Shown: piece by piece, positions 55,056 through 63,436 of the stretch
Position numbering within the stretch: the stretch's first letter is position 1
Layout: the number at the start of each line of letters is the position of its first letter
Source: Vulcanimicrobiota bacterium
GTDB lineage: Bacteria > Vulcanimicrobiota > JAJTBE01
Direction of reading: 5' to 3'
Assembly (NCBI GenBank): GCA_021107945.1
Contig: JAIORV010000099.1
Coordinates: 34,413-98,412 of the forward strand
DNA length: 64,000 nt
Notes under the pieces: generated by a model
The model's input: the letters and a program-made list of their open reading frames with translations, nothing else
The model's database searches: none
Told to the model about the DNA's origin: nothing
Translations under genes and position numbers: made by a program

Positions 55056-55418
55056 GTGAAGTCCAAAGGATTTAGCATCATCGAAATCGTTATTGCCGCT
55101 TCAATTCTTCTCATAATCGTTGCTGTTACATTTACTATCGTTCCCAATATATATAAACTGAATATAAAAGCCTGGAATATGTCCAGAGCGACATATCTTG
55201 CCCAGGAAAAGCTTGACGAGTTAACCGAGCAGAACATCTTTATTGATACAATACCTCACACCGACAATCCCGATAGACTTGAAGATTGCGTTCGATCCTG
55301 GTGGGGGGAAGCCGACCCTTATGGCAACTCCGAAATCCAACTGATTAAAGTAAAGATACGATGGAAAGACCGCACCGCAACCCGCTCGGTCGAGATGCAG
55401 AGTCTTGTAGCACCCTGA
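55056..55418 (+). CDS. Type IV pilin-like minor pseudopilin (PilV/PulG type)
   Basis: The GTG at 55056 has GGGGG five bases upstream and places the prepilin leader next to the cleavage motif: MKSKG^FSIIEIVIAASILL. Product 120 residues. The conserved Glu5 and the long hydrophobic N-terminal helix are present. Prepilin peptidase should cut after Gly5 and methylate the Phe. It is the first gene of a four-gene operon. Whether it serves a type IV pilus or a type II secretion pseudopilus is not settled; the PilT genes elsewhere favour the pilus. Confidence 0.88.
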   Translation: MKSKGFSIIEIVIAASILLIIVAVTFTIVPNIYKLNIKAWNMSRATYLAQEKLDELTEQNIFIDTIPHTDNPDRLEDCVRSWWGEADPYGNSEIQLIKVKIRWKDRTATRSVEMQSLVAP

Positions 55419-55439
55419 TAGAAATTATTGGAGAGCAAC

Positions 55440-56084
55440 ATGTCATTAAAATCGAAAAACAGTTTATGGCTTCGCAAAGGTTTAACTCTGGTAGAAATGA
55501 TAATAACTCTCGGAATGATGATTGTCTTCATTGGCGCGCTCTTTTCCGCAATGATTGCAGGATTAACCTACTGGAAAGATGGCAGACTACGTCTTCAGAC
55601 ACAGGAAGCTCTGAGAGAATCACTGGACACAATGACCACTGAGCTTCGACAGGCTCTACCGAACCCGGACCCCGGAACAAATGGTAATCCACCCACAGGT
55701 TACTTGGGAATAACACCCGAGATAGACCCCTCTGGAATTCTGTATCCCAATGAAAACAACTCTGTGGGAGATTATTTGGAATTCACGGAGCCTGTTGTGT
55801 CGGTCTATATTCCCAGTACAACAGGATGGTCTGAAGAGCAACCCGATAATTATCAGAAAATCAGGTATTATGTGAATAAGGAATACCTGATTCGAAGGGT
55901 AACACGATACAACTCAAGTGGAGTGCAGGTCAGCGAGGAAGATAATAATGTCGTTGCTCTAAGGGAAGGTGAGATTACCATGCAGGTAACTTCACTCTCA
56001 ACCTCCCTGGTTGAAATCGAAATGACAGCAACTTTAAGTAAGTTTTCATATACAATAAAAACCAAGGTCAAAATTGGCGGATAA
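55440..56084 (+). CDS. PilW/PulJ-like minor pseudopilin
   Basis: The 214-residue protein starts at ATG 55440 with GGAGAG upstream. The cleavage site is LWLRKG^LTLVEMIITLGMM, with Glu at +5. Its place after the PulG/PilV-like gene and its length fit PilW or PulJ. The C-terminal domain is beta-rich with a conserved IRYYVNKEYLIRR. It lies 21 bases after the previous stop. Confidence 0.85.
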   Translation: MSLKSKNSLWLRKGLTLVEMIITLGMMIVFIGALFSAMIAGLTYWKDGRLRLQTQEALRESLDTMTTELRQALPNPDPGTNGNPPTGYLGITPEIDPSGILYPNENNSVGDYLEFTEPVVSVYIPSTTGWSEEQPDNYQKIRYYVNKEYLIRRVTRYNSSGVQVSEEDNNVVALREGEITMQVTSLSTSLVEIEMTATLSKFSYTIKTKVKIGG

Positions 56085-56157
56085 GCCAATCTACACCCGG
56101 ATGAGTGGGTGAAAGGAAAATCTGCCGGTGTTTGTCCAATCGAAAGGACTTGATCCC

Positions 56158-57489
56158 ATGTCACTTGAAACAATGAAAAAAGGCAGAGGAATTGCACTGG
56201 TCCTGGTTCTTTTTGTGATGATAATCCTTCTCCTGGTTACCATCACCCTATCGTCAATGGCAATGACTGACAATCAGATTTCATTGAAGCATTATTATGC
56301 AAAAAAGTCATTCAACCTTGCCAGAAGCGGTATTATCCGGGCAAGCGCGGAGTTGAAGACAAACCCTAACTGGGGAAGTTCACCGGTTGCACATGATTTC
56401 GGTGATAATGGGAAATATACCGTCACGGTGGAATTTCACACAGGTGATAACGGCAGGGGTTTCTGGAAAGTTACCTCCGTGGGAGAGATTGGTGAATATA
56501 AGCGCACAATTTATTCATGGATGGAGCTGCAGTCATTTTCAGAGTACCTTTATCTTACAGATTCAGAGAGAGGTAATGTCGGGGGAAGATATTATACAAT
56601 CTGGTTTACAGGAAATGATCAACTGGACGGACCCATACATACAAATGGCTATTATAGTTTTTACCAAAATCCCAACTTTGCAAATAAAGTAACAAGCTCC
56701 AATACCGGAGATTCTTATTACAATCAAAATAAAGTGACATATCGGCAGGGAGGAAGAACATATACCGACCCGGCAAAATTCTATCATTACTATTCGAACT
56801 ACAATAATGATTATCCTGTGGCTCTCAACGACTCTCCAGATTTCTCATTTACAGGGGGAGTTTCCGAGGCGGAGTTTCCTGGAGGAGTTAGTGATATCAA
56901 AGATCAGGCGGACCATACTATTAACGGCAATGTAAAATATATAAAATTTTTATCCAATGGTTACATTGAAATCAAACCCAAGAATAAGCCGAAGTTTACT
57001 ATCTCCTCAAATGATACTACAATATTTGTGAAGGGACATATCCAGGAAGTATATGGAGTTGTAAAGGGTAAAGTTACAGTGGCATCAACCGGTAATATTA
57101 AAATCAGCAAGGACATAACCTATAGTGATGACGAAGTTGATATGCTGGGACTTGTGGCAAATAATGATATAATAGTTAATACAAGTCCTTATAAAAGAGA
57201 AGATATTACCATACATGGCGCCCTCATGGCAATGCAGGGTTCCTTTTATGTGAATGATTACAATCGTGGAATTGACAGGGGTGTACTTCATGTCTATGGT
57301 TCCATCACCCAGAAGCGCAGGGGTCCTGTTGGAACATTCACAACTAGGGGGAGATATACGGGATACCACCAGAAAGATTACAAGTATGATCCCCGCTTGA
57401 AATTCCTGCGTCCACCAGACTTCCCCACCACCGGGAAAGTTGTGGTCAAGGCATTTCTCAGGGATAAGGGAGCGTTGGGAGGAGACTGA
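56158..57489 (+). CDS. PilX-like pilus assembly protein
   Basis: The 443-residue protein starts at ATG 56158 (AAAGGA about ten bases upstream; GTG 56128 is also in frame). Its N-terminus GRGIALVLVLFVMIILLLV and the following SLKHYYAKKSFNLARSGII match PilX N-domain proteins, which lack a standard prepilin site. The C-terminal half is beta-rich (NGNVKYIKFLSNGYIEIKP), resembling exported shell or adhesin-like folds. It is longer than typical PilX (about 160-200). Its stop overlaps the next start by one base (TGATG). Confidence 0.82.
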   Translation: MSLETMKKGRGIALVLVLFVMIILLLVTITLSSMAMTDNQISLKHYYAKKSFNLARSGIIRASAELKTNPNWGSSPVAHDFGDNGKYTVTVEFHTGDNGRGFWKVTSVGEIGEYKRTIYSWMELQSFSEYLYLTDSERGNVGGRYYTIWFTGNDQLDGPIHTNGYYSFYQNPNFANKVTSSNTGDSYYNQNKVTYRQGGRTYTDPAKFYHYYSNYNNDYPVALNDSPDFSFTGGVSEAEFPGGVSDIKDQADHTINGNVKYIKFLSNGYIEIKPKNKPKFTISSNDTTIFVKGHIQEVYGVVKGKVTVASTGNIKISKDITYSDDEVDMLGLVANNDIIVNTSPYKREDITIHGALMAMQGSFYVNDYNRGIDRGVLHVYGSITQKRRGPVGTFTTRGRYTGYHQKDYKYDPRLKFLRPPDFPTTGKVVVKAFLRDKGALGGD

Positions 57490-57989
57490 TGTACCCGAGT
57501 TTCAAAAAAACAAAGGCATTTACAATTGTGGAAATAATTATTGCTATTGTCATTCTGGCTATTATCAGCGCTATTGTTTTTCCCGCTTTTGTTCGATACC
57601 GTGCTACAATGGATCTGAAAGGATTTGCGGACAATTTCGCCCATGTGATGAAATATGCCAAGGAAACCGCCAAAACCGTCGAGGGATCAAGAGTTGAATT
57701 TACAAGAAAACCTGAAGACGAGAATAAAAACGACTATCCCGTCGGCTACCTTTATTTTGAGATCAAAAAGCCTGACGGCACGGTAAAGAAAAAAATGAAC
57801 ATCCCGCCACAGATCTCTATATGGGGAGTCCCGCTTGCCGATAACTATTATGATTTCAAGGCAGACGGAACTCTTGACTTATCAGACGACCTGAACCTCA
57901 CAATAAAAAGCACGGGAACAAAAATAGAGGGGAATGTCCTCATAAACAAAGTCACGGGAGGAATTGATTTACAATTCCAGGAGCCGTAA
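57489..57989 (+). CDS. GspH/FimT-like minor pseudopilin
   Basis: The 166-residue last gene of the operon starts one base inside the previous stop, with GGGAGGAG just upstream. The prepilin motif is KKTKA^FTIVEIIIAIVILA: Ala takes the place of the usual Gly at -1, which many peptidases still accept. The C-terminal part (VSIWGVPL-like, NVLINKVTGGIDLQF) is a small beta domain as in GspH/FimT. Translational coupling to the PilX-like gene is likely. Confidence 0.83.
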   Translation: MYPSFKKTKAFTIVEIIIAIVILAIISAIVFPAFVRYRATMDLKGFADNFAHVMKYAKETAKTVEGSRVEFTRKPEDENKNDYPVGYLYFEIKKPDGTVKKKMNIPPQISIWGVPLADNYYDFKADGTLDLSDDLNLTIKSTGTKIEGNVLINKVTGGIDLQFQEP

Positions 57990-58102
57990 TTTGAATGATT
58001 GAACCGTAAAAATGCAAAAAAGAACAGAGATCGGATACCGGATCTGTAGGAGGGACCTCCTCGTCCCGACAAGTTGAAACCGTCGGTTTTCACAATGCTT
58101 TT
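57990..58102. repeat. Short gap with a REP-like unit
   Basis: GGATCTGTAGGAGGGACC then TCGTCCCGAC (58040-58070) is one unit of the 13268-13531 family, with a base change in the stem. No gene. Confidence 0.65.
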
Positions 58103-58276
58103 TTACTTGATGAATTTTTCCTTGGCAACAGCAGCCTTTCTAATCTTATAACACATAAACCAGGCTGTGGAATAGCGATTCAATCCAAGCATTCGCTGAA
58201 GTCCTTTTGCCGAAACACCAGCCTTTTGCCGGGTCATCAGGAAAATTGTCCAGAACCATTTCATACCAAAATGCAT
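58103..58276 (-). pseudogene. IS1595-family transposase remnant
   Basis: A 57-residue frame (below usual size cut-offs) reads MKWFWTIFLMTRQKAGVSAK, GLQRMLGLNRYSTAWFMCYK, IRKAAVAKEKFIK. This matches the middle of IS1595-type transposases (KWFWAIYLM, GISALQL, LGVSYKTAWFM, HRIR). The upstream part is cut by a stop (58283) and the rest of the transposase, including the catalytic DDE region, is missing. It is a decayed fragment with no visible inverted ends. Confidence 0.75.
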
Positions 58277-58420
58277 TCATGATGTCATCAAGAACAAAGC
58301 GAAACAACCCTGTGTTTCATGAGATTGCTTCGTCGCAAGCTCCTCGCAATTACACCCAAGCGTAATACAGAAAGCAAAATGGTATAAAATGGATCGTCAG
58401 TATATTTTATTAGTAAAAGC
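58277..58420. other. Remainder of the gap before the propeller gene
   Basis: No gene is seen. A GATTGCTTCGTCGCAAGCTC word (58323) and a region that could be further upstream transposase remnant in a broken frame. Confidence 0.3.
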
Positions 58421-60499
58421 TCAAAGCGTAATCTTGGCCTCCGGCGTTTCTGTCTGCTCATCCACGGGTGCAGATGTGGGTGCAGATACGGGTGCAGATA
58501 CGGGTGCAGATACGGGTGCAGATACGGGTGCAGATGTTGGGGTAGATGTGGGTATTGGCGTAAGCGTATTCAAGGGTGTTGTGGTTTCCCCCGTCTTCTC
58601 ATCCTTTTTAGGTTCTCTTTTCACTTCAGGATAAAGCGTGATAAGCCTCCAGAGGGATGCCTCTTTTGATGCGCCCGGTTTTGTGAACTTGATGGTGTCA
58701 AAATATGCTGCGGGATGATAAAGATCATAATAGTAACCGTGCATTAACATATACGGGACGGAATCTTTTCCGGAGCGGTAAGTTCCCGTAAGGAAGTTGG
58801 GTACTACTTTCATGATTTTTCCCGTTTCAATGTTATAGATTTTAATCAGGAAATGAGAAGAGAGTATAAACTTTCCGGAATAAGACGAATACATCAGGTA
58901 ACGCGAATCACCTGTGATGGTGAAATTGACGGTGGTGTCGCCCGTTTTCTCGACAACCTTGTTTTCTCCGGTCTCAAGGTTATAAATATAGACGATTCCT
59001 GAATTCGAATACGCAAGCAGTTTGCCGTCGTAAGAAACTATTGAAGTAAACTCACCGGGGACCTTATCCAGAGGTTTATATGAAAAGCTATCTTCGGATT
59101 TTCTCATTACTCCCACATTTTTACCGTCAAAAGTGAGAATAGTGGATGTTATTGGGTGGACGGAGATTCTTTTTACTCCGCTGTCAATATCCATAATTTT
59201 TTGTGGTGAATCCTCCCCCACTTTCCAATTATGAATCTCAGCTTTCTTTATACCGGGGAAGAAATGATTTTCCACTCCCTTTACGGGTGATTCTTCTTTC
59301 TCTCCGGTAACGATCCTCAATTCTTCATCACTCACCCAACAGGCACTTAACATTCCATCAATCTTGACCTGCCGGATCTTATCATTTTCCACATCTGCGA
59401 TATAAAGATGATTCTCTTCTTTTTCCGATTTTGCCAAGAAGAAAAACTTGTTCCCATCTGGACTCCATGTCGAATATCCCGGATATGAGGATGAAAGCCC
59501 GGGAAACATTGGTTTTATATTTACATCACGGAGCAGTTCGGTTTTTTTCATCGTTTTAAGCTCAACAACGACGATAATATTTTCCGCCGAATTATCGATA
59601 TTCTTTCCGGCGACGGCAACCAATCTGCCTTCCCTATCCGGACTTGAAGAAAAACCTTTACCGGTTAACTTATATGAAAGAGTTTCCTTTTTCTTCTCTG
59701 CTTTTTCAGCAGCGACTTTCTCAGCTTCTTTTTTCTTCTTATCCTTTTTCTTCTTCTTCTTCTTGCCGGGCATTTCCGGTGGTTTCTCAGGGGGTAATAT
59801 ATTGGGATGCTTCATTTCAAGTATCGAAAAGACAACAGCATCATCTTTGCCCTTGATCAGTCCATTGTCTCCATACACCCAGGCTTTCTTTCCTTCTTTC
59901 CCAAAAACAACTCCCGTGGGATATATCCCCTCGTATGTCATCACGCTTTCTCTTGGAATCATAATACTATTTGCCAGGAGAAAAAAGCCTATCATCAATG
60001 CAAACATTGAAACAAGCCCGAATAACACTACCTTTTCCACCGCCAATCCCTCAAAATAATAAGGGACAAGCGAGGTGAGAAGCACACAGGCGGCAAATAT
60101 GGAGATGAGTCCATAAGTGAACCCGTCAAGGTTGCTCCAGTAAAAATAGACAATACCAATTGCAAGGAAAAGCAAGATTGCAAAAACTCTATACAACTGG
60201 AAATATGCCGATCCCGTTAACTGCCGTGACAAAAACGCTATAAGGAACCCACACAGGGCAAGAGCCGCCATCAGGAGAATGCTATGATTGCCTCCCGCCA
60301 TCGCAGAATATGCGCAAAATAGAAAAAAGACAACAAAAAACGCAAAAGTCAAATAGAGTCCCTTTACAACTGTTTTTCCTTCTGCTGAAGGCTTTGGAGC
60401 GAGCTTTTCTTCTTCCTCTTTTTTTATTTCTTCTTCTGTCTTTTCAAGATTTTTCATTTGTTTCGAGCTTATTTTTTTTCCTCTTTTTTTTCTTGCCAT
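58421..60499 (-). CDS. Membrane-anchored beta-propeller protein
   Basis: The 692-residue protein opens with a charged Lys/Glu segment (1-45), then about five membrane helices (45-190). A Lys-rich linker follows (near 250-280: KKKKKKKDKKKKEAEK), then a propeller of PD40-like strands (YSTWSPDGNKFFFLA, ITGDSRYLMYSSYSGKF). The C-terminus is a Ser/Ala/Pro/Val tail of SAPV units (near 660-680). The propeller would lie on one side of the membrane and may read a signal. It resembles the secreted propeller at 30009. Weak ribosome site (GGTG). No partner is visible. Confidence 0.8.
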   Translation of the reverse strand: MARKKRGKKISSKQMKNLEKTEEEIKKEEEEKLAPKPSAEGKTVVKGLYLTFAFFVVFFLFCAYSAMAGGNHSILLMAALALCGFLIAFLSRQLTGSAYFQLYRVFAILLFLAIGIVYFYWSNLDGFTYGLISIFAACVLLTSLVPYYFEGLAVEKVVLFGLVSMFALMIGFFLLANSIMIPRESVMTYEGIYPTGVVFGKEGKKAWVYGDNGLIKGKDDAVVFSILEMKHPNILPPEKPPEMPGKKKKKKKDKKKKEAEKVAAEKAEKKKETLSYKLTGKGFSSSPDREGRLVAVAGKNIDNSAENIIVVVELKTMKKTELLRDVNIKPMFPGLSSSYPGYSTWSPDGNKFFFLAKSEKEENHLYIADVENDKIRQVKIDGMLSACWVSDEELRIVTGEKEESPVKGVENHFFPGIKKAEIHNWKVGEDSPQKIMDIDSGVKRISVHPITSTILTFDGKNVGVMRKSEDSFSYKPLDKVPGEFTSIVSYDGKLLAYSNSGIVYIYNLETGENKVVEKTGDTTVNFTITGDSRYLMYSSYSGKFILSSHFLIKIYNIETGKIMKVVPNFLTGTYRSGKDSVPYMLMHGYYYDLYHPAAYFDTIKFTKPGASKEASLWRLITLYPEVKREPKKDEKTGETTTPLNTLTPIPTSTPTSAPVSAPVSAPVSAPVSAPTSAPVDEQTETPEAKITL
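58466..58537. repeat. Six tandem 12-bp units in the coding tail
   Basis: GGGTGCAGATAC or -GT repeated from 58466, 58478, 58490, 58502, 58514 and 58526, coding (minus strand) SAPV/TSAP residues at the C-terminus of the propeller protein. Such a tract can vary in copy number. Confidence 0.9.
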
Positions 60500-60652
60500 T
60501 ATTCACCAATTCAATTAAAAATTTTTGCAAATATTCAGACCTCACATGATTCCCGGGCAACAAGGGAAAACTACCCCTATTATTACGCCGAGGGCGGTTG
60601 CTCTCGGCTACCCGGACTGAATATATACAAATTTTATTACAATTCAGACCTT

Positions 60653-60720
60653 CCGCTGCAGCAAAGGCTTCCAGCCTCTGTTTTCGCGGCAAGATGCCAC
60701 TCCTGCAAGGAGGGACTGAA
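60653..60720 (-). repeat. Reverse copy of the 69-bp dispersed repeat
   Basis: On the minus strand it reads GTTCAGTCCCTCCTTGCAGG, AGTGGCATCTTGCC, then GGAAGCCTTTGCTGCAG, matching 38781-38849 along its full length. Confidence 0.75.
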
Positions 60721-60734
60721 CATTTACTAATTTT

Positions 60735-61199
60735 TTATTCGGACTGCCTTTTCATAATTAGCTTATCGTTAAGGAAAGCCAAAAGGTCATCAGGTTTTGT
60801 TCCATTTTTTGGATAAAGACCAACCGAGAAATAAACCTTTATATGGAAATATTCATCTGACATATCATGGTAAAATTCCACTGCCTCCAAATTTTCCTTT
60901 ACCTTTACTGCAGCTTTCTTAGCTCCATCGTCATCGGTTTCAGGAAGAAGTATAAGAACACGGTTTTTCATCCGGAATTTCAGATCAAGACGCCTGGTAA
61001 AACCGGCAATCTCCTTGGAGATTCTCTTGAAAATCGGGAAATACATATCGGTCTGAAATCGCTTTGGAATCTCAAATTGAAACATGAGCAAGGTCAGATT
61101 TCTCTTATACCGCTCTTCCCTTAATATCTCCAGTTCAAGCATTTCATCAAGGACAGCTTCCGAATAAAAACCCGTAAGATTATCTTTGGGTATAGGCAT
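60735..61199 (-). CDS. Degenerate GGDEF-domain protein (catalytically inactive)
   Basis: The 154-residue protein follows the GGDEF fold: DNLTGFYSEAVLDEML at the start, then FRMKNRVLILLPETDDDGAK, and FSVGLYPKNGTKPDDLL. The GGDEF signature itself is replaced by MKNRV while the flanks (FR before, LLPET after) still align, so it should not make c-di-GMP. It stands alone without the usual receiver or PAS domain. GGGGGT precedes the ATG. It could bind another nucleotide or a protein partner. Confidence 0.8.
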   Translation of the reverse strand: MPIPKDNLTGFYSEAVLDEMLELEILREERYKRNLTLLMFQFEIPKRFQTDMYFPIFKRISKEIAGFTRRLDLKFRMKNRVLILLPETDDDGAKKAAVKVKENLEAVEFYHDMSDEYFHIKVYFSVGLYPKNGTKPDDLLAFLNDKLIMKRQSE

Positions 61200-61529
61200 T
61201 ATATGTTACCCCCGGAAAATAAAAATTACCTTTACTTTGCCGGTTGATACTTCTCTTCAAAAAGCTTAATACCTCCTGTTTATAATATTACAATATCCGT
61301 AACTATTCACCGCAAATCTGCAAAGACTACAAAGAATTCTTATGGTTTTTTTACCACGAAACCACAATTCGGGAAATGGGAAATGAGAAACGAGAAACTG
61401 GAAAAGGAATTCCCTTCTCCCGATTCTCGCATTCCACCTCCAGTACAAACAGAGGGCATGGAGTTCTTTGATTATAAGGTTCTTCGTGAACTTCGTGTCT
61501 TCGTGGTGAATATATGTCTTTTCGAAAGT
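61200..61529. repeat. Gap with GCAAATCTGC and GGGAAATGGG repeats
   Basis: No gene is seen. ACCGCAAATCTGCAAAGAC (61301), GGGAAATGGGAAATGAG (61374) and CGAGAAACTGGAAAAGG (61391), then CTTCGTGAACTTCGTGTC (61482). These are the same word families as elsewhere. Confidence 0.55.
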
Positions 61530-62444
61530 CTAACATCCGATTTCTGACTCTCCGGGAGAGTCCCGGACGTTTTCTTCAATATACCTGAAATGTTCAAAAT
61601 GTATTCTTCGAATCTTGTTTGGTTTGTCATCAAAGGGCGTTTTTATTTCCAGCATTTTTATTTTCGTATTATATGCCTTCACAATTCCTATGGCGCGATG
61701 CTCGCCTGAGTTGTCAATTAGTGCCACCAGTAAATCTTGAACTCTCTCCCCGTCTATTGGAAAATACGTTCCCGATATTCCCATTTTTTTCGCCGGAATT
61801 GCAAGAAGGGGAGCGTTTTTGAAATACCTGAAAAAGTGCTCCGACCTGTTTTTCCGCCGTTCATCGCGATCTCTTTGTCTTGCAGCGGATGTGGGAACGA
61901 TGAAGAACGAATTTATGGAGGTCATTTTCCTGTAAGGGGAGGTTATGGGATAAAGCTCCTTTTCCTTTTGAAAAGCTACAAGCATACCGGGTGAAAACGC
62001 GTCAATCTTACAATGTTTATAAAATATCGCCGCCCCGTGAATCCATCCGGTGGTGTTCAGGATAATATGTGAACAGGATTCTGTCTTTGCTTTTTCCACC
62101 ATTTTAATTGTCCCCGTAAGCCCCTGGAGAAGGCGTCCCTCCGGTTTCACATCACCCGTGAAATATATACCGTCGGCCGATATCTCATCATAGCCGGAGA
62201 AATGCTTCTTAATCACCGCCATCCCTATTGTTGTTGGCGGGCCGATATCGGACTGTCCCACATCACAATCAACAATGGCGGGTTTCACACCACGGTATAA
62301 AAGCTCATTTGCAATCCACCTGACAAATGTTGATTTCCCCGTGTCAACACCACCCAGAACAAACATCACACCGCCCTTTTCAACATATGTTTCCAGCACG
62401 GTTTTCCATGTTTTCTCGACCCGAATCTTATCTCCCAAAGTCAT
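61530..62444 (-). CDS. Clp1/Grc3-like polynucleotide 5'-kinase family P-loop protein
   Basis: The 304-residue protein starts at ATG 62444 (GAGGT about eight bases upstream; TTG 62447 is in frame). Walker A GGVDTGKST (31-39) is followed by VDCDVGQSDIGPPTTIG (58-75), the DxDxGQ plus PPT combination diagnostic of the Clp1/Grc3/Nol9 family, and a later NTTGWI. A basic RQRDRDERRKNR segment lies near 195, then a small beta C-terminal domain. Family members phosphorylate the 5'-OH end of RNA or DNA in eukaryotes and archaea; they are uncommon in bacteria. It lies 53 bases after the SprT-like gene on the same strand, a likely operon. Confidence 0.82.
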   Translation of the reverse strand: MTLGDKIRVEKTWKTVLETYVEKGGVMFVLGGVDTGKSTFVRWIANELLYRGVKPAIVDCDVGQSDIGPPTTIGMAVIKKHFSGYDEISADGIYFTGDVKPEGRLLQGLTGTIKMVEKAKTESCSHIILNTTGWIHGAAIFYKHCKIDAFSPGMLVAFQKEKELYPITSPYRKMTSINSFFIVPTSAARQRDRDERRKNRSEHFFRYFKNAPLLAIPAKKMGISGTYFPIDGERVQDLLVALIDNSGEHRAIGIVKAYNTKIKMLEIKTPFDDKPNKIRRIHFEHFRYIEENVRDSPGESEIGC

Positions 62445-62497
62445 CAATAATACCTCAATACCTCAATTTTTTAATAGTTTAATTAAAATTGCAATAG

Positions 62498-63250
62498 CTA
62501 ACCGCAAGACGGAACCGCAGGTGAAAGTAATTCCAGGGGGATATAATACTTGGAATATCTGTTTCCCTTCTTATCGATATATGTTCCCTTCCCGTCCTGT
62601 ACCATTACGGTCGCCCGCTTGGTTATCCTGTAAATGATACCCTTTAGATATTTCTCATCGTAAGAAAACCTGACCCTGTCACCGACCTTCAATCCCAACT
62701 TTTTGAATGCCCGTTCTCTTTGCGTTACGAGTTTGTGGGTAACATCGGTATGTCCGAATATGTTTTTCACGATTCCTTTGAAACGAGGGGCAGAGCAACT
62801 GGAATCGCCGAATAGAACCATTTCCAGGAGATGGATAATCTCATGCTCCATTATTCTCATCGCCGCCTCAAGCCTGTTGAAGCATACAATTCCGTTCACT
62901 TCCACTTTTCTTTTAACATCATCAAACGTTTGAAAGAGAAGCTCCGAAGACAAGCATATCTCGTAACTTATTTTTCCCCGTGCCATTCTCATTGTCGTTT
63001 TACCACCGATTCTCGTCATCCGATTTGACAGGCGAAATCCGATCTTATTCTCAAAATTGTTTTTAAAGAAATTATTAAAGAAAATCTCGTCATAAAGCCA
63101 AAACATCCCGGCAACATCCTTTCTGGATATTTGCTCAAAATTGGGTTCCGTGAGATATTTCGATTCTGCAATCAGCCGGCGAGATATTTTCTTTCCGATT
63201 TTCCTGATTTTTGTTTTAGAATATTTAAGTTGTAAAAAATATTGTCTCAT
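62498..63250 (-). CDS. SprT-like zinc metallopeptidase
   Basis: The 250-residue protein starts at ATG with GAGGAA upstream. It has LYDEIFFNNFF (the SprT 'YxxxNxxxF' type opening, 53-62), strands GKISYEICLSSELL, and HEIIH (136-140) with a downstream CSAP/FGHT region. HEIIH is the zinc-binding, catalytic motif. The C-terminus has a small beta domain (VGDRVRFSYDEKYLKGIIYR). Relatives such as Spartan cut proteins cross-linked to DNA. It stands first in the pair with the Clp1-like kinase. Confidence 0.8.
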   Translation of the reverse strand: MRQYFLQLKYSKTKIRKIGKKISRRLIAESKYLTEPNFEQISRKDVAGMFWLYDEIFFNNFFKNNFENKIGFRLSNRMTRIGGKTTMRMARGKISYEICLSSELLFQTFDDVKRKVEVNGIVCFNRLEAAMRIMEHEIIHLLEMVLFGDSSCSAPRFKGIVKNIFGHTDVTHKLVTQRERAFKKLGLKVGDRVRFSYDEKYLKGIIYRITKRATVMVQDGKGTYIDKKGNRYSKYYIPLELLSPAVPSCG

Positions 63251-63313
63251 GGTGTTCCTCGTAATTACATTTAATTTTATACCTGTTTTCTACATCCTGT
63301 TTAACTTCCAAAA

Positions 63314-63349
63314 TAAAAAAGGACTGTCCATAAAATATTTGGGCAATCC
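63314..63349 (-). terminator. Rho-independent terminator
   Basis: On the minus strand, GGATTGCCCA (63340-63349) pairs with TGGACAGTCC (63321-63330) with one mismatch and one G-U, around a 9-base loop, followed by a T-run ending near 63314. It lies about 90 bases past the Cys-rich gene and should end that transcript. Confidence 0.6.
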
Positions 63350-63436
63350 CTTATAAAATTACCACATTTTAACTTGTCAGATAAAGGTCGCTCGATCTTT
63401 ACCCTGGTATAATAATTAACCCCTTATCTGGCATGC

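Noticed and set aside
60735..61199. Active diguanylate cyclase
   Set aside because: The GGDEF motif is replaced by MKNRV.
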